A stretch of 39,780 nucleotides of DNA from positions 1-39,780 of the forward strand of contig JAERSJ010000134.1 of assembly GCA_016845825.1 (NCBI GenBank). The letters run 5' to 3'. Both the position numbers and the translations under genes were made by a program. Below are positions 1 to 9,118 of the stretch, piece by piece. The notes beneath the pieces were generated by a model. It ran no database searches, was not told the origin of the DNA, and saw nothing but the letters and a program-made list of their open reading frames with translations. How positions within the stretch are numbered: position 1 is the first letter of the stretch; every line of letters begins with the position of its first letter. Source of the stretch: Methanobacteriota archaeon (lineage in GTDB: Archaea; Thermoplasmatota; Poseidoniia; MGIII; CG-Epi1).

Positions 1-328
1 CTATAACTCTGATTGTGGCAATCCAAGCTATTCCTGCTATTATTGCTCCAATAAGCGTTACAATTATTAGCCTGAAAATATCACTTAAGATCTCGTCTAA
101 AAATGAATTTGTAAGGCCTTCTGCTAAATCTGGAATAAAATTCGAAAAGAAAGGAACCAAGAATTCAACGACTAAAAAGAATGGAACCACAATAGTTGCA
201 ATAGCAGGCAAATGAAGTAGAAAGAACTTGAAAGATTCACCCAACAAAGAGAAGAAACCCTTGTCACTTGGTTTAAAAATCTCTGTAGATTTTTCCTCTG
301 TTTCAATAACTATGTCTTCTTCTTCCAT
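1..328 (-). CDS. Partial CDS, N-terminal part of a multi-spanning membrane protein; runs off the left edge
   Basis: Reverse complement from ATG at 328 translates without a stop as MEEEDIVIETEEKSTEIFKPSDKGFFSLLGESFKFFLLHLPAIATIVVPFFLVVEFLVPFF...; hydrophobic segments. Confidence 0.7.
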   Translation of the reverse strand, partial: MEEEDIVIETEEKSTEIFKPSDKGFFSLLGESFKFFLLHLPAIATIVVPFFLVVEFLVPFFSNFIPDLAEGLTNSFLDEILSDIFRLIIVTLIGAIIAGIAWIATIRVI

Positions 329-410
329 AAAATACTATAAACATCTGTCTTAAAAAATTAGACTCTAATCAACAAATGTGAAAAAAGTGTTTTAGAGGGG
401 GGACAATTGG

Positions 411-2144
411 GTGTTAACATTGATGCCTGAAATCCAAATTTTAGATGAGCACACCATCAACCAAATTGCTGCTGGTGAAGTAATTGAAAGGCCTGCATCT
501 GTTGTTAAAGAACTTGTTGAAAATTCCCTAGATGCTGGTGCTAAAAATATTTGGATTAGAATTGAGGAAGGTGGTACTTCACTAATTGTCGTTAGAGATG
601 ATGGGAAAGGTATGGATCGAGTAGATGCTGAAAATGCATTCAAAAAACACGCTACATCAAAAATAAGAGTATTTGATGATTTGCAAAATGTCAATACATC
701 TGGCTTTCGTGGAGAAGCTTTGCCTTCAATAGCCTCAATCTCAAGAATGAGAATGTCGACGTGCACAAAAGATGACAACATAGGAACTCGAATAACTATA
801 GAAGGCGAAAATGAATTAGCTATTGAGGATTTAGCAACGCCTCAAGGAACTAAAATCGAAGTTGCCGATTTATTTTTCAATACCCCCGTGAGATCAAAAT
901 ATCTAAAAAGAGTCTCTACCGAACTCCAACATATTGTGAAGATAGTTACTATAGAAGCTATCAGAAGACCTGATGTTTCTTTTACACTTACACACGGAGA
1001 GAGAAAGATAGTTGATGCTCCAGAATCTGATTTGAAAACAAGAATTGGTGTTCTTTTGGGGAATGATGCTGCTAAAGAATTAATTGAATTTAAGGGAGAT
1101 AGTGAAGATTTCCAATTGAGAGGTTTCTTGACAAAACCTGCAATTTCACGTAAAACAACTTCAGGACTATACCTTCACATTAATGGACGGCCTGTACAAG
1201 CTCGAAATATTTGTTATTCAATTAAGGGTGCTTACGGCAGTTTATTACACGACGGACATTTTCCATTAGGTGCTCTATTCATAGAAATTCCAAAAAATGA
1301 TGTCGATGTAAATGTACACCCTGCAAAAACAATAGTCAGAATAGCTAAAGAAGAAATTGTTAGCAAAAAGATTAGAGTTGTAATTAACGAAACCTTAGCT
1401 GAACATGCATTAATTGCACACGTGGATTTGAGTGATACGAAAACATTCACTAGTATTGCAACTACTAACGATAAGGTAAAACCAAGACAATTGAATAATG
1501 TTGATTCCTTCCAACAAGAATTTGAGGTTGATTTTCACCAAAATGATGTTCAAGAGACAAATATGCCTACAATGCGCCCACTAGCGCTTGTGGAAAATAA
1601 ATACATAGTTGCCTTAGGTTTAGATGGAGTATTCATTATTGATTTTCATGCTGCTCACGAAAGGGTAATGTATGAACGATTGAAAGATCAAATGAGATTT
1701 AAAAGAATAGGAAGTCAAAATTTGTTGGCTCCAATTTCTCTAGAATTATCTAAAAGTGAAACAAATGCTTTCGAGAAGATGCTACCTGAAATAAATGAAA
1801 TGGGATTTGAGGCAGAGAAGTTTGGTCCTTCTTCGTTTATGATACGTAGCGTGCCTGCATTATTGGCTGGATCTGAGCCAGACCGAATAAGAGAAGCTAT
1901 CGATGATGTTGTTGAAAGTGGTTCAATGAAGTCCGCAGAGGATAGGCATCAACATATGATGTACACTGTAGCTTGTCATTCTGCGCTTAGGGCTGGTGAC
2001 AAGTTGTCAATGGCACAAATGGAATTTATAATAAGGGAAATGGAATCTATTCCAAATCCTTACGCTTGTGTTCACGGAAGACCTACTGTAATGACTATTA
2101 CTCCTGATGAATTAGATAAAAAATTCAAGCGAAGCGGATTCTAA
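411..2144 (+). CDS. mutL: DNA mismatch repair protein MutL (start may be the ATG at 423-426 giving MPEIQILDEHTINQIAAGEVIERP)
   Basis: NQIAAGEVIERPASVVKELVENSLDAGA, DDGKGM, TSGFRGEALPSIASIS (GHKL ATPase); C-terminal DFHAAHERVMYE, ACHSALRA and CVHGRP motifs. Confidence 0.97.
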   Translation: MLTLMPEIQILDEHTINQIAAGEVIERPASVVKELVENSLDAGAKNIWIRIEEGGTSLIVVRDDGKGMDRVDAENAFKKHATSKIRVFDDLQNVNTSGFRGEALPSIASISRMRMSTCTKDDNIGTRITIEGENELAIEDLATPQGTKIEVADLFFNTPVRSKYLKRVSTELQHIVKIVTIEAIRRPDVSFTLTHGERKIVDAPESDLKTRIGVLLGNDAAKELIEFKGDSEDFQLRGFLTKPAISRKTTSGLYLHINGRPVQARNICYSIKGAYGSLLHDGHFPLGALFIEIPKNDVDVNVHPAKTIVRIAKEEIVSKKIRVVINETLAEHALIAHVDLSDTKTFTSIATTNDKVKPRQLNNVDSFQQEFEVDFHQNDVQETNMPTMRPLALVENKYIVALGLDGVFIIDFHAAHERVMYERLKDQMRFKRIGSQNLLAPISLELSKSETNAFEKMLPEINEMGFEAEKFGPSSFMIRSVPALLAGSEPDRIREAIDDVVESGSMKSAEDRHQHMMYTVACHSALRAGDKLSMAQMEFIIREMESIPNPYACVHGRPTVMTITPDELDKKFKRSGF

Positions 2145-4753
2145 TTACTAGCTGATTCTAAATTACCAAACTGGTATAGTAATGCTGGAAGCATAATTAC
2201 TGCAGCTACAAATGATAAGAAAATCATGACTGCCATAATTAATCCAAATGTTACAAACAGAGGCATTATGGATAGTGCAAGAACCATAAATCCTATGAAA
2301 TCTGTAAATGCTGACATTGCAACATTATTGCCTGTTTCATCTAGACTTTCTTCCATCCAGTCTTCTTGAGAACCTGATGGATTTTCAAAACGAGCTTCAC
2401 GTACTCTTTGCACCATATGAATTGCATAATCTACACCAAGACCTATTGCCAAACTAGATATCTGAACAGTAACCAAATTTACTGGAGTATCGGATAATAC
2501 CATTCCACCCCTTAGCCAGAGTGTGATTGCAATAACTGGAAGAATTGTAATCAAACTTAATCTTACATCTCTGAGAACTATGAGTACAATTACGAAAGCC
2601 AAAATTATCGCAACAACTAAGCTTTCTTGGAAACTATCTGTAATTTCTAACATGTAAACATATCTCTCATAGCTTAATCCTGCAACTGTAACAGAAACTC
2701 CATCAATTTCTTCCAAACTAGAAGCTGAATTATCTAAGTCTTCTTTTAAATCCATCATAGAGCCATAAATATCGTCTGGCCTCTCAACCTGGAACCAAGA
2801 TCTAGCCATAGTCACATTTCCATTTTCTAACACATATAATTCTCTGGCTTCAGATGATGAAATTCTGAAAGTCCCCTCTAGGTTGACTGTACCATTTCTG
2901 TAAACATAATTTAGTACTTTGGAAATTTCATCATTTGATGTAGGGAAACCAGTTTGGGGGTCAATTGTTTTAGGAATGTATCCTGTACCTGGAACGTTAG
3001 TAGCTAGAAGTGACTGAGTGCGAACAACATAAGGAATACTACCAAGCCAAGTTGCACTCGGACTATATGTGGCCACATCTTGCTCCATGTTATCAATTTG
3101 TACAATTGTCTCATAATTTGCAAGATTATCACCTTCAATTAAATAATATCCAGGTTCTCCATTTTCGGTAAAAGTTGCTTGACCCAATGAAACAGTCTGG
3201 ATGAATCTAGAATCATTGTCTGCATAATCTTTAACGTCAAATCTTGATTCTGGATTACCAAGGACTAATGGAGATAAAGCAACACTAATTATCAAGAAAA
3301 TAACTAACATTGGCATGGATCTGTTTGCCATAAGTGAAGATAATTTTTTGACACTCAGAATTTGACCCATAGTAGAAGGTTCTAAACTTGATTCTTTAGG
3401 AGGAATTATACTTCTGAGGACAGGAACAAAAACACCCATTATTAGGTAAGCTTGAATAATTCCCAATGGACCTAGTATTCCCCATTCAAATAAATCTGGA
3501 ATTGCACTTAGAGTTGCTGTACCAAAAGCAACTACGGTAGTAACTGTAGCTACACCTAATGCAGGAAGGAGGGACTTAATTGCTGCAAATGCGCCTAGTA
3601 TACTAGCTTCTCTAGGATGACTAGAAAATATAGGGTTCTCTAAAGTTAGTCTACGCCACCTTGTAAGACTGTGAATAACAAAATCCACGCCTAAAGCAAG
3701 CATCAAAATCGGTAGCATTGCCGCTAATTGAGTCTGAGGGAACCCAAGCCAAAATGAGTTGGCAGTCATACATATCATGACAAGAGCTAAACCTAAACCA
3801 CTTACAAGAACGTCAAGAACATTTCTAAAATAGAAAGACAACAATGCAACCATAAGGAAAAATGAAAGACCAATAAGTGGAGCTGTTGAATTAATCTGAT
3901 CTTCAAGTTCTAATCCAAATGCTAGATAGGAATAAAAGTTAACTTCTTCATCAGAATCTAAGTCTTCTAGATAAAATGCATCTACCTTTTGTTCCCAATA
4001 TTCAAAATGTTCGTAATCGCCCCTTTGCCTAGGGTAATCAGCGTATAATCTTGATGAGTTAGCCTCACCTACCATTGAAAATCCTTTAGATTTCCATTCA
4101 GTACCTGGACTTGCCATTAACACTGTGGCATTTCCAGAATCATCCTTAGGCTTAGTGCATCCCTCTTCTCCTAAAACACACAAATCTGGAGAAACTATTT
4201 GCCTGTAAGCAAATGTACCATCATCAGTTTGGAAGTTGAATAAAGAATTTAGAATTGTGGTGAGATCATCTTGACTGGCAGTCTCAAAATTAGGCCCTGT
4301 ATATCCAATAACTGTCGTTAATGGAGTTTCATTATTCATAATCGAGCGAACCGTGTCTGCAATCCCCCAAATAGATGATAATTCATTTTGTGAAGTTTGC
4401 CAATTAAATTTAACATCAAAATATTGGCTGGTGATGTTATCTGCTCGAAGATTATCGTTTCGCTCTACAGTCTCCCTGAAAACATCCATTTTTAGAGTAT
4501 TGTGATCTTCTGAGTCTAATGAATTACCCATTACAATCTGGAAAATAAGCCAGTATTCCTCTGGCATGCTTTCCTCTGCCCTGTCGGATGCTTTCCAAAC
4601 ATCACTGTCAGGATAAGAGAACTCTTCCCTTTGACTCATTTCTCTTCCTAAATCTGGAGAGAAACCTGCAAAGATAAAAAGAAAGAAAGCAAAGAAAGCA
4701 AACATTGAAAGTTGCCAGCGTTTTAGCGAAGAATATGCGCCACTCATACTCAA
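2141..4753 (-). CDS. MMPL/RND-superfamily exporter-like membrane protein
   Basis: 870 aa; two repeated TM blocks with GLGVDYAIHMVQRVREAR and ALGVDFVIHSLTRWRR, typical of the MMPL/RND (SSD-like) family; large extracytoplasmic loops. Confidence 0.85.
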   Translation of the reverse strand: MSMSGAYSSLKRWQLSMFAFFAFFLFIFAGFSPDLGREMSQREEFSYPDSDVWKASDRAEESMPEEYWLIFQIVMGNSLDSEDHNTLKMDVFRETVERNDNLRADNITSQYFDVKFNWQTSQNELSSIWGIADTVRSIMNNETPLTTVIGYTGPNFETASQDDLTTILNSLFNFQTDDGTFAYRQIVSPDLCVLGEEGCTKPKDDSGNATVLMASPGTEWKSKGFSMVGEANSSRLYADYPRQRGDYEHFEYWEQKVDAFYLEDLDSDEEVNFYSYLAFGLELEDQINSTAPLIGLSFFLMVALLSFYFRNVLDVLVSGLGLALVMICMTANSFWLGFPQTQLAAMLPILMLALGVDFVIHSLTRWRRLTLENPIFSSHPREASILGAFAAIKSLLPALGVATVTTVVAFGTATLSAIPDLFEWGILGPLGIIQAYLIMGVFVPVLRSIIPPKESSLEPSTMGQILSVKKLSSLMANRSMPMLVIFLIISVALSPLVLGNPESRFDVKDYADNDSRFIQTVSLGQATFTENGEPGYYLIEGDNLANYETIVQIDNMEQDVATYSPSATWLGSIPYVVRTQSLLATNVPGTGYIPKTIDPQTGFPTSNDEISKVLNYVYRNGTVNLEGTFRISSSEARELYVLENGNVTMARSWFQVERPDDIYGSMMDLKEDLDNSASSLEEIDGVSVTVAGLSYERYVYMLEITDSFQESLVVAIILAFVIVLIVLRDVRLSLITILPVIAITLWLRGGMVLSDTPVNLVTVQISSLAIGLGVDYAIHMVQRVREARFENPSGSQEDWMEESLDETGNNVAMSAFTDFIGFMVLALSIMPLFVTFGLIMAVMIFLSFVAAVIMLPALLYQFGNLESASN

Positions 4754-4784
4754 TTCCCGGTACTCTCTTATTAAAAGTATTTAC

Positions 4785-5282
4785 CTAATGCTTAACCGTT
4801 GGTACTAATTGAGATGCAAAGTGATCATATTCTTCCCCTAAGTGGATATAGCACCTGACCCAAGGATAAAATCTACCATCCTGAGCCTCAATAAATCTCC
4901 AAACATGACCTTCGCCCTCTAAATCTTCCGCAAGTAGAATATCACCTCTGCGAATTACAACTTTGTGCTCGGAATCATCTGAATCAACTCCACAACTTTT
5001 GAACTCCAGACAACCGCTCAAAGAAAGTACTAATTGCCTTCTAGGTGCTGTATGGGCTAATTTGGGACCTTCACCTTCTACATTTTCTGGAACTGGAGTA
5101 ACTGCAAATTGTGTTTTGACATCACCTGAATTATCTCCTAAGTTCTTATTCACTAATAAGGATGAAAATAAACCTACAGAACCTAAACCTGTCTTCGGTT
5201 CTATGGGAATTTGCATCTTGGCAAATCTAGTGTGGCCACTACTGTCAGTATACATTCTGACTACTGGTATACCCTCTGTCAT
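4785..5282 (-). CDS. Cupin-like small protein
   Basis: 165 aa; VVRMYTDSSGHTRFAKMQIPIEP...HTAPRRQLVLSLSGCLEF...GDILLAEDLEGEGHVWR, a cupin-type pattern. Confidence 0.65.
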   Translation of the reverse strand: MTEGIPVVRMYTDSSGHTRFAKMQIPIEPKTGLGSVGLFSSLLVNKNLGDNSGDVKTQFAVTPVPENVEGEGPKLAHTAPRRQLVLSLSGCLEFKSCGVDSDDSEHKVVIRRGDILLAEDLEGEGHVWRFIEAQDGRFYPWVRCYIHLGEEYDHFASQLVPTVKH

Positions 5283-5292
5283 AACAGAGGGT
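5271..5292 (-). promoter_or_regulatory. Perfect hairpin with the start codon in the loop: ACCCTCTGT-TATG-ACAGAGGGT on the minus strand
   Basis: 9-bp perfect arms, 4-nt loop containing the ATG of the cupin-like gene. Confidence 0.55.
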
Positions 5293-5312
5293 TACCAACC
5301 AGTTATTTAGGT

Positions 5313-8300
5313 TTAGTGGATTCTGCGGCGTAGACCAGCTGCGCCAACCAAAACCAATGAACCGAATACGAAACCAAGACTTGGCACTTCTTCGTCTTCT
5401 ATTGCTTGTTGAACTGGATCATCTGTTCCGTTACCGACTGTAACTTGACCAACCATACCTAATTGTGCATGCGGTGCACAAACATAGTAGTGTACTTTGT
5501 TATCTTCTGTGAATGTGTGCCTGAAATCAACGGTCATTGCAGGGTCACCGCTACTGAATCCAAAGTCAATTGCTGTTAAATTCGAAGTTGAATCATATTC
5601 GCCTTCTAGCTCAACCACATTGTGTGCCATTGCTGCATCTTTCCATTGCCAACATACTGTCTCTCCAGCCTTTATAGATAATTTAACTGGGTCAAAAGCC
5701 ATTCCATCTGATGAAAGACCAACTACATAATCACAATCTGGCTGTGGTTTCTCTTCAGCCTTTTTGCTAAAAGTAATATTAGTATGACCGGTTCCTGTCA
5801 TGGTCCCATCTGCATTAACCACACAGTTGTTATCACAACTAGTAAACTCATACCCATCAAGTACTTCAAGCTCTAATGTCCATTTTTCATTACTTTCAAA
5901 AGGGATTGATGCAACGTGGCTTTCTCTACTATTGTCTACCCCTTCAAACTTGATCTTAAATTCAAATTTACAAATCAGTGGTTTACCTGCATTAGCAGCA
6001 TTATCACCAACCATGTTATCAGATGAAGGTCTGCAATCGTCTCCTGCATCTTCAGGATCTTCAACTCCGACAATTCCATCTAGCATTACCGGATTCTCGT
6101 CGTCTTCATAGTCATCACGGTCACCGTGGTCGTCATGGTCACCATGATCATCGTGATCTCCATGGTCATCGCGGTCAGACATCATGCTCAACGCTTTGTC
6201 CAAAACACATTGTGCTAATTCTTCATTAACGTCCTCAGAAATGCCCTCACACATAGATAAGAATTCATCTAATGTCATCTGATTGTGGGTAACATAATGA
6301 TTAAACCAATCAACAATCATTTGAAGATCATTGTTGCTGTCCCAACTGCTAACATCAAAATCATTGAGTGACATATGATCATCGTGGTCTCCATGGTCAT
6401 CATGATCTCCGTGGCCATCGTCATCATCGAAGATACCAAGCTCTGCCATCAAATACATTAATTCCACAATGTTATCTGCTGCTGATGAGGCATCTAGGTC
6501 TCCATCTTCGTAAGCTGTCATATTTTCGGCTAAACCAAAAATCACAACGAAAATCATGAAGAAGTCATCACAAGATGCTTCTTCACCCGTGTCTTCGTCA
6601 TAACAAGTTGGTTCCATCTCTGCATATTCAGCATGAGGGAAGTGGTTCCTATCCGTTCCTTGAATGTATGTGTAATTGCCGTTTTCATCATAGTCCCATG
6701 AACCCATTTCTAGTTCACCAGTCCAATTTTCAACTTCTGATCCATCTTCTGCGTGAATGAAATTATTGAATTCAGCAGTATTGTGAGAGGCTGTAACAAT
6801 CACATAGTCTCCTGGAGACAAGTCCATTTCCATGTGAATTACATTACAAGACTCTATCTCATCGGGACAATCCATTTCATCATCTGAATAATAGTTAGCC
6901 ATCATTGAGCCGATTAGACCTGAACTCGTATCATCCATATCAAGTGCATCGTAAACATATACCATTCCATGAGATGAATAGCATTCTTCATTACCACCAT
7001 ATTCGTAACATTGGAATAAATATGAAGTTAGCATACCAGTAAATCCTTCATCACCAACAATAAAAGTTTCAGCATGGTACATAACGAATTCACCAAAATC
7101 ATTGTCTGTTGTTTTAGCGTCTAAGAAATCTGCTACAGGAGAGTCTTCAGTTATGTTTCCAGAAATATTCATAACATGTGAACCTGAAGAATCATACATA
7201 ACATGATGATATGAGCCAATGCCGAAGTGAACTATTTCTTCATCGTCAGATGTATAGTCCGTCCAACTATTTCCTTTCGTTACTATTGTATAAGAATTAC
7301 CTGCTACTAAGTCTGCGAGAATAATTTCCGTGCAATCTACGTATGTTTTGTTTTCATCACCCCAGTCACAGAATGAACCGCTGCGAGTAATGATTTGATC
7401 GGCAGTCAATTCGTCGCCGATGTCTTCACTAGGAACATTTCCATCCATAAGGAAAACATCTCCGTACCAATTAGTGTATCCGGAAATTTGGTCTTCATCT
7501 TCACCATCGTCGCAGTCCCAGTAGCCATCATTAACAGACTCGATGTAAATTTGAGAACCATCATGACAATCAAACCAATTTACTGGCTCACCATCACAGT
7601 CATCATCGTTCCACATTTGGCAGTCATCTGATGTATCGTCTGGCGTATTGTTATCGTACCACTGTTCATCAGCGCCATCATCACAGTCACCCCATCCGTC
7701 ATTTACATTGTAGAAAGGTATTTCATTTCCATTTCCACAAATGAAAGTCATATCTTCCATTTCAATTTCAATGAATTCTATTTCAATCATAACTTCACCG
7801 TCACTGGCGGCATTGAATGTGTGTAAATCATAAAGACCTGAATCGTGTGCATCAAACCAATCACCACCGTCGTCACCCATGTCCATATCACTCATGAAAT
7901 CTTGCATTGCATCACTTGCCAAAAACTCTTCAGCTGTAGAATCGCCATCCTCATAAGCGAACATTTCGTAGAAGAAGTTAAGGTCATCTCCGTCGTGGCT
8001 GTGATGTCTGTCATAATCTGTGTGAGAATATCCGTCGCTTCCATCTTCATGATCATGGTGATAATCTTCATCTCCATGGTGGTGAAGGCCATCTTCAGTA
8101 TCGTGATGGTCTGGATGATTATCTCCATTGTCCTCGTCATTTGAGTCACAGACGTTAGGATTATCTTTGCAATAATCATACATAAGCCTCATGCAAGACA
8201 TATTCATACTTCCATTTTGACATTCTTGCATTGCTCTACAATCATCTTCAGACAAACCAGGTGGACAACTGTGGTCACCTCCATGGTGCCCATCGTGATC

Positions 8301-9005
8301 GTCGTTCTCCATCATCATGGCCCAATGATTGTAACATTCTTGTGAGATTTCACCAGGATTAGTTCCCAACATATCTTCACACATTTCAGAAACATCTTGT
8401 CTCATTTCGTTAGACCCATCTAATGGCCATTCAGTTTCGATTTTAACAAGCCATTCTTCTAGACTTTCCATTTTGACGTGTACAGCATAATTTTCAGGTT
8501 GCCAGTCTCTATCGTCGTCTCCATCATTAGGTCCACTATTTGCTGAAACCCACATTAATCCTGCTTCATTACAAGCTTCTGGAGTAGTTATTGAAAAATC
8601 AACTTCATGAGTGTCAATGTCATAACATACCATCATTGTATCAGGTCCATCATCGGGACCTGTAACATCTGAAACAAATCGCTGGTACTCATTTTCGTCT
8701 ATGACTCCATCTTCACCGCTGTATTGATCAAAGATACCCCTACATTGTTCCTCAGATTGGTCTTCTGGACAAATAGCCATCAATTCGTTAAATTCTATGG
8801 TTCCGTTACCATTTTCATCTAAATCTGAAAATGATGGAAGACCGTGGTTATCATGATTTCCATTATCGTCATCATGATCGTGGTCATGTTCTTCATCGTC
8901 ATGATTTTCGTGGTCTGCACTTGCATTGTAAGCTGGGATAGCTACAAATGCACTCAATACCATCATGAAAATTACTGCTAGCGCTGCTAGTCTACTTATG
9001 TTCAT
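5313..9005 (-). CDS. Secreted mosaic metalloprotein: EF-hand-like segment, LDLa-like repeats, several His/Asp-rich tracts, C-terminal type-I cupredoxin domain and C-terminal sorting/TM tail
   Basis: N-terminal signal peptide; DLDENGNGTIEFNELM; VNDGWGDCDDGADE and VNDGYWDCDDGEDED; HGDHDDHGDHDDHGD; CDYVVGLSSDGMAFDPVKLSIKAGETVCWQWKDAAMAHNV...YYVCAPHAQLGMVGQVTV; tail VPSLGFVFGSLVLVGAAGLRRRIH. Confidence 0.85.
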   Translation of the reverse strand: MNISRLAALAVIFMMVLSAFVAIPAYNASADHENHDDEEHDHDHDDDNGNHDNHGLPSFSDLDENGNGTIEFNELMAICPEDQSEEQCRGIFDQYSGEDGVIDENEYQRFVSDVTGPDDGPDTMMVCYDIDTHEVDFSITTPEACNEAGLMWVSANSGPNDGDDDRDWQPENYAVHVKMESLEEWLVKIETEWPLDGSNEMRQDVSEMCEDMLGTNPGEISQECYNHWAMMMENDDHDGHHGGDHSCPPGLSEDDCRAMQECQNGSMNMSCMRLMYDYCKDNPNVCDSNDEDNGDNHPDHHDTEDGLHHHGDEDYHHDHEDGSDGYSHTDYDRHHSHDGDDLNFFYEMFAYEDGDSTAEEFLASDAMQDFMSDMDMGDDGGDWFDAHDSGLYDLHTFNAASDGEVMIEIEFIEIEMEDMTFICGNGNEIPFYNVNDGWGDCDDGADEQWYDNNTPDDTSDDCQMWNDDDCDGEPVNWFDCHDGSQIYIESVNDGYWDCDDGEDEDQISGYTNWYGDVFLMDGNVPSEDIGDELTADQIITRSGSFCDWGDENKTYVDCTEIILADLVAGNSYTIVTKGNSWTDYTSDDEEIVHFGIGSYHHVMYDSSGSHVMNISGNITEDSPVADFLDAKTTDNDFGEFVMYHAETFIVGDEGFTGMLTSYLFQCYEYGGNEECYSSHGMVYVYDALDMDDTSSGLIGSMMANYYSDDEMDCPDEIESCNVIHMEMDLSPGDYVIVTASHNTAEFNNFIHAEDGSEVENWTGELEMGSWDYDENGNYTYIQGTDRNHFPHAEYAEMEPTCYDEDTGEEASCDDFFMIFVVIFGLAENMTAYEDGDLDASSAADNIVELMYLMAELGIFDDDDGHGDHDDHGDHDDHMSLNDFDVSSWDSNNDLQMIVDWFNHYVTHNQMTLDEFLSMCEGISEDVNEELAQCVLDKALSMMSDRDDHGDHDDHGDHDDHGDRDDYEDDENPVMLDGIVGVEDPEDAGDDCRPSSDNMVGDNAANAGKPLICKFEFKIKFEGVDNSRESHVASIPFESNEKWTLELEVLDGYEFTSCDNNCVVNADGTMTGTGHTNITFSKKAEEKPQPDCDYVVGLSSDGMAFDPVKLSIKAGETVCWQWKDAAMAHNVVELEGEYDSTSNLTAIDFGFSSGDPAMTVDFRHTFTEDNKVHYYVCAPHAQLGMVGQVTVGNGTDDPVQQAIEDEEVPSLGFVFGSLVLVGAAGLRRRIH

Positions 9006-9025
9006 AACTCTTTCTAGAAATAAGC

Positions 9026-9035
9026 GTATATATAG
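9026..9035 (-). promoter_or_regulatory. Probable archaeal TATA box for the 5313..9005 gene
   Basis: gtatatatag (minus strand CTATATATAC) centred about 25 bp upstream of the ATG at 9005, a leaderless-transcript spacing. Confidence 0.6.
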
Positions 9036-9045
9036 ATTCAGTTCA

Positions 9046-9063
9046 TTTTAGGTATGCCTAAAA
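9046..9063. promoter_or_regulatory. Perfect inverted repeat TTTTAGG-TATG-CCTAAAA, candidate operator
   Basis: 7-bp arms with 4-bp spacer, immediately upstream of the TATA box. Confidence 0.5.
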
Positions 9064-9081
9064 ATAGCTGAATACACTGTT

Positions 9082-9101
9082 GGGAGCGGGTGAGCGCTCC
9101 C
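9082..9101 (-). terminator. GC-rich hairpin downstream of the FAS1/cupredoxin gene, candidate 3'-end element
   Basis: GGGAGCG-GGTGAG-CGCTCCC, 7-bp stem, 18 bp past the stop codon; no following U-tract on the minus strand. Confidence 0.35.
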
Positions 9102-9118
9102 TTGTGTGTGTGTTGTCT

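Noticed and set aside
1232-1450. Minus-strand 72-aa ORF inside mutL
   Set aside because: Embedded opposite a well-supported gene; no recognisable features.
4963-5310. Plus-strand 115-aa ORF opposite the cupin-like gene
   Set aside because: Fully antisense to a better supported ORF; no domain pattern.
6110-6185. Short tandem DNA repeats resembling a CRISPR or satellite
   Set aside because: They encode the in-frame HGDHDDHGD protein repeats; units are too short, imperfect and spacer-free for CRISPR.
6023-6559. Plus-strand ORFs rich in H/G/R (e.g. 6023..6229, 6368..6559)
   Set aside because: Antisense shadows of the minus-strand HDDHGD-coding repeats inside the 1230-aa gene; no signal of real coding.
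7892-8179. Minus-strand ORF 95 aa (MIIAKIILTSVTQMTRTMEIIIQ...)
   Set aside because: Out-of-frame overlap within the larger 5313..9005 gene; low-complexity composition typical of a shifted frame.
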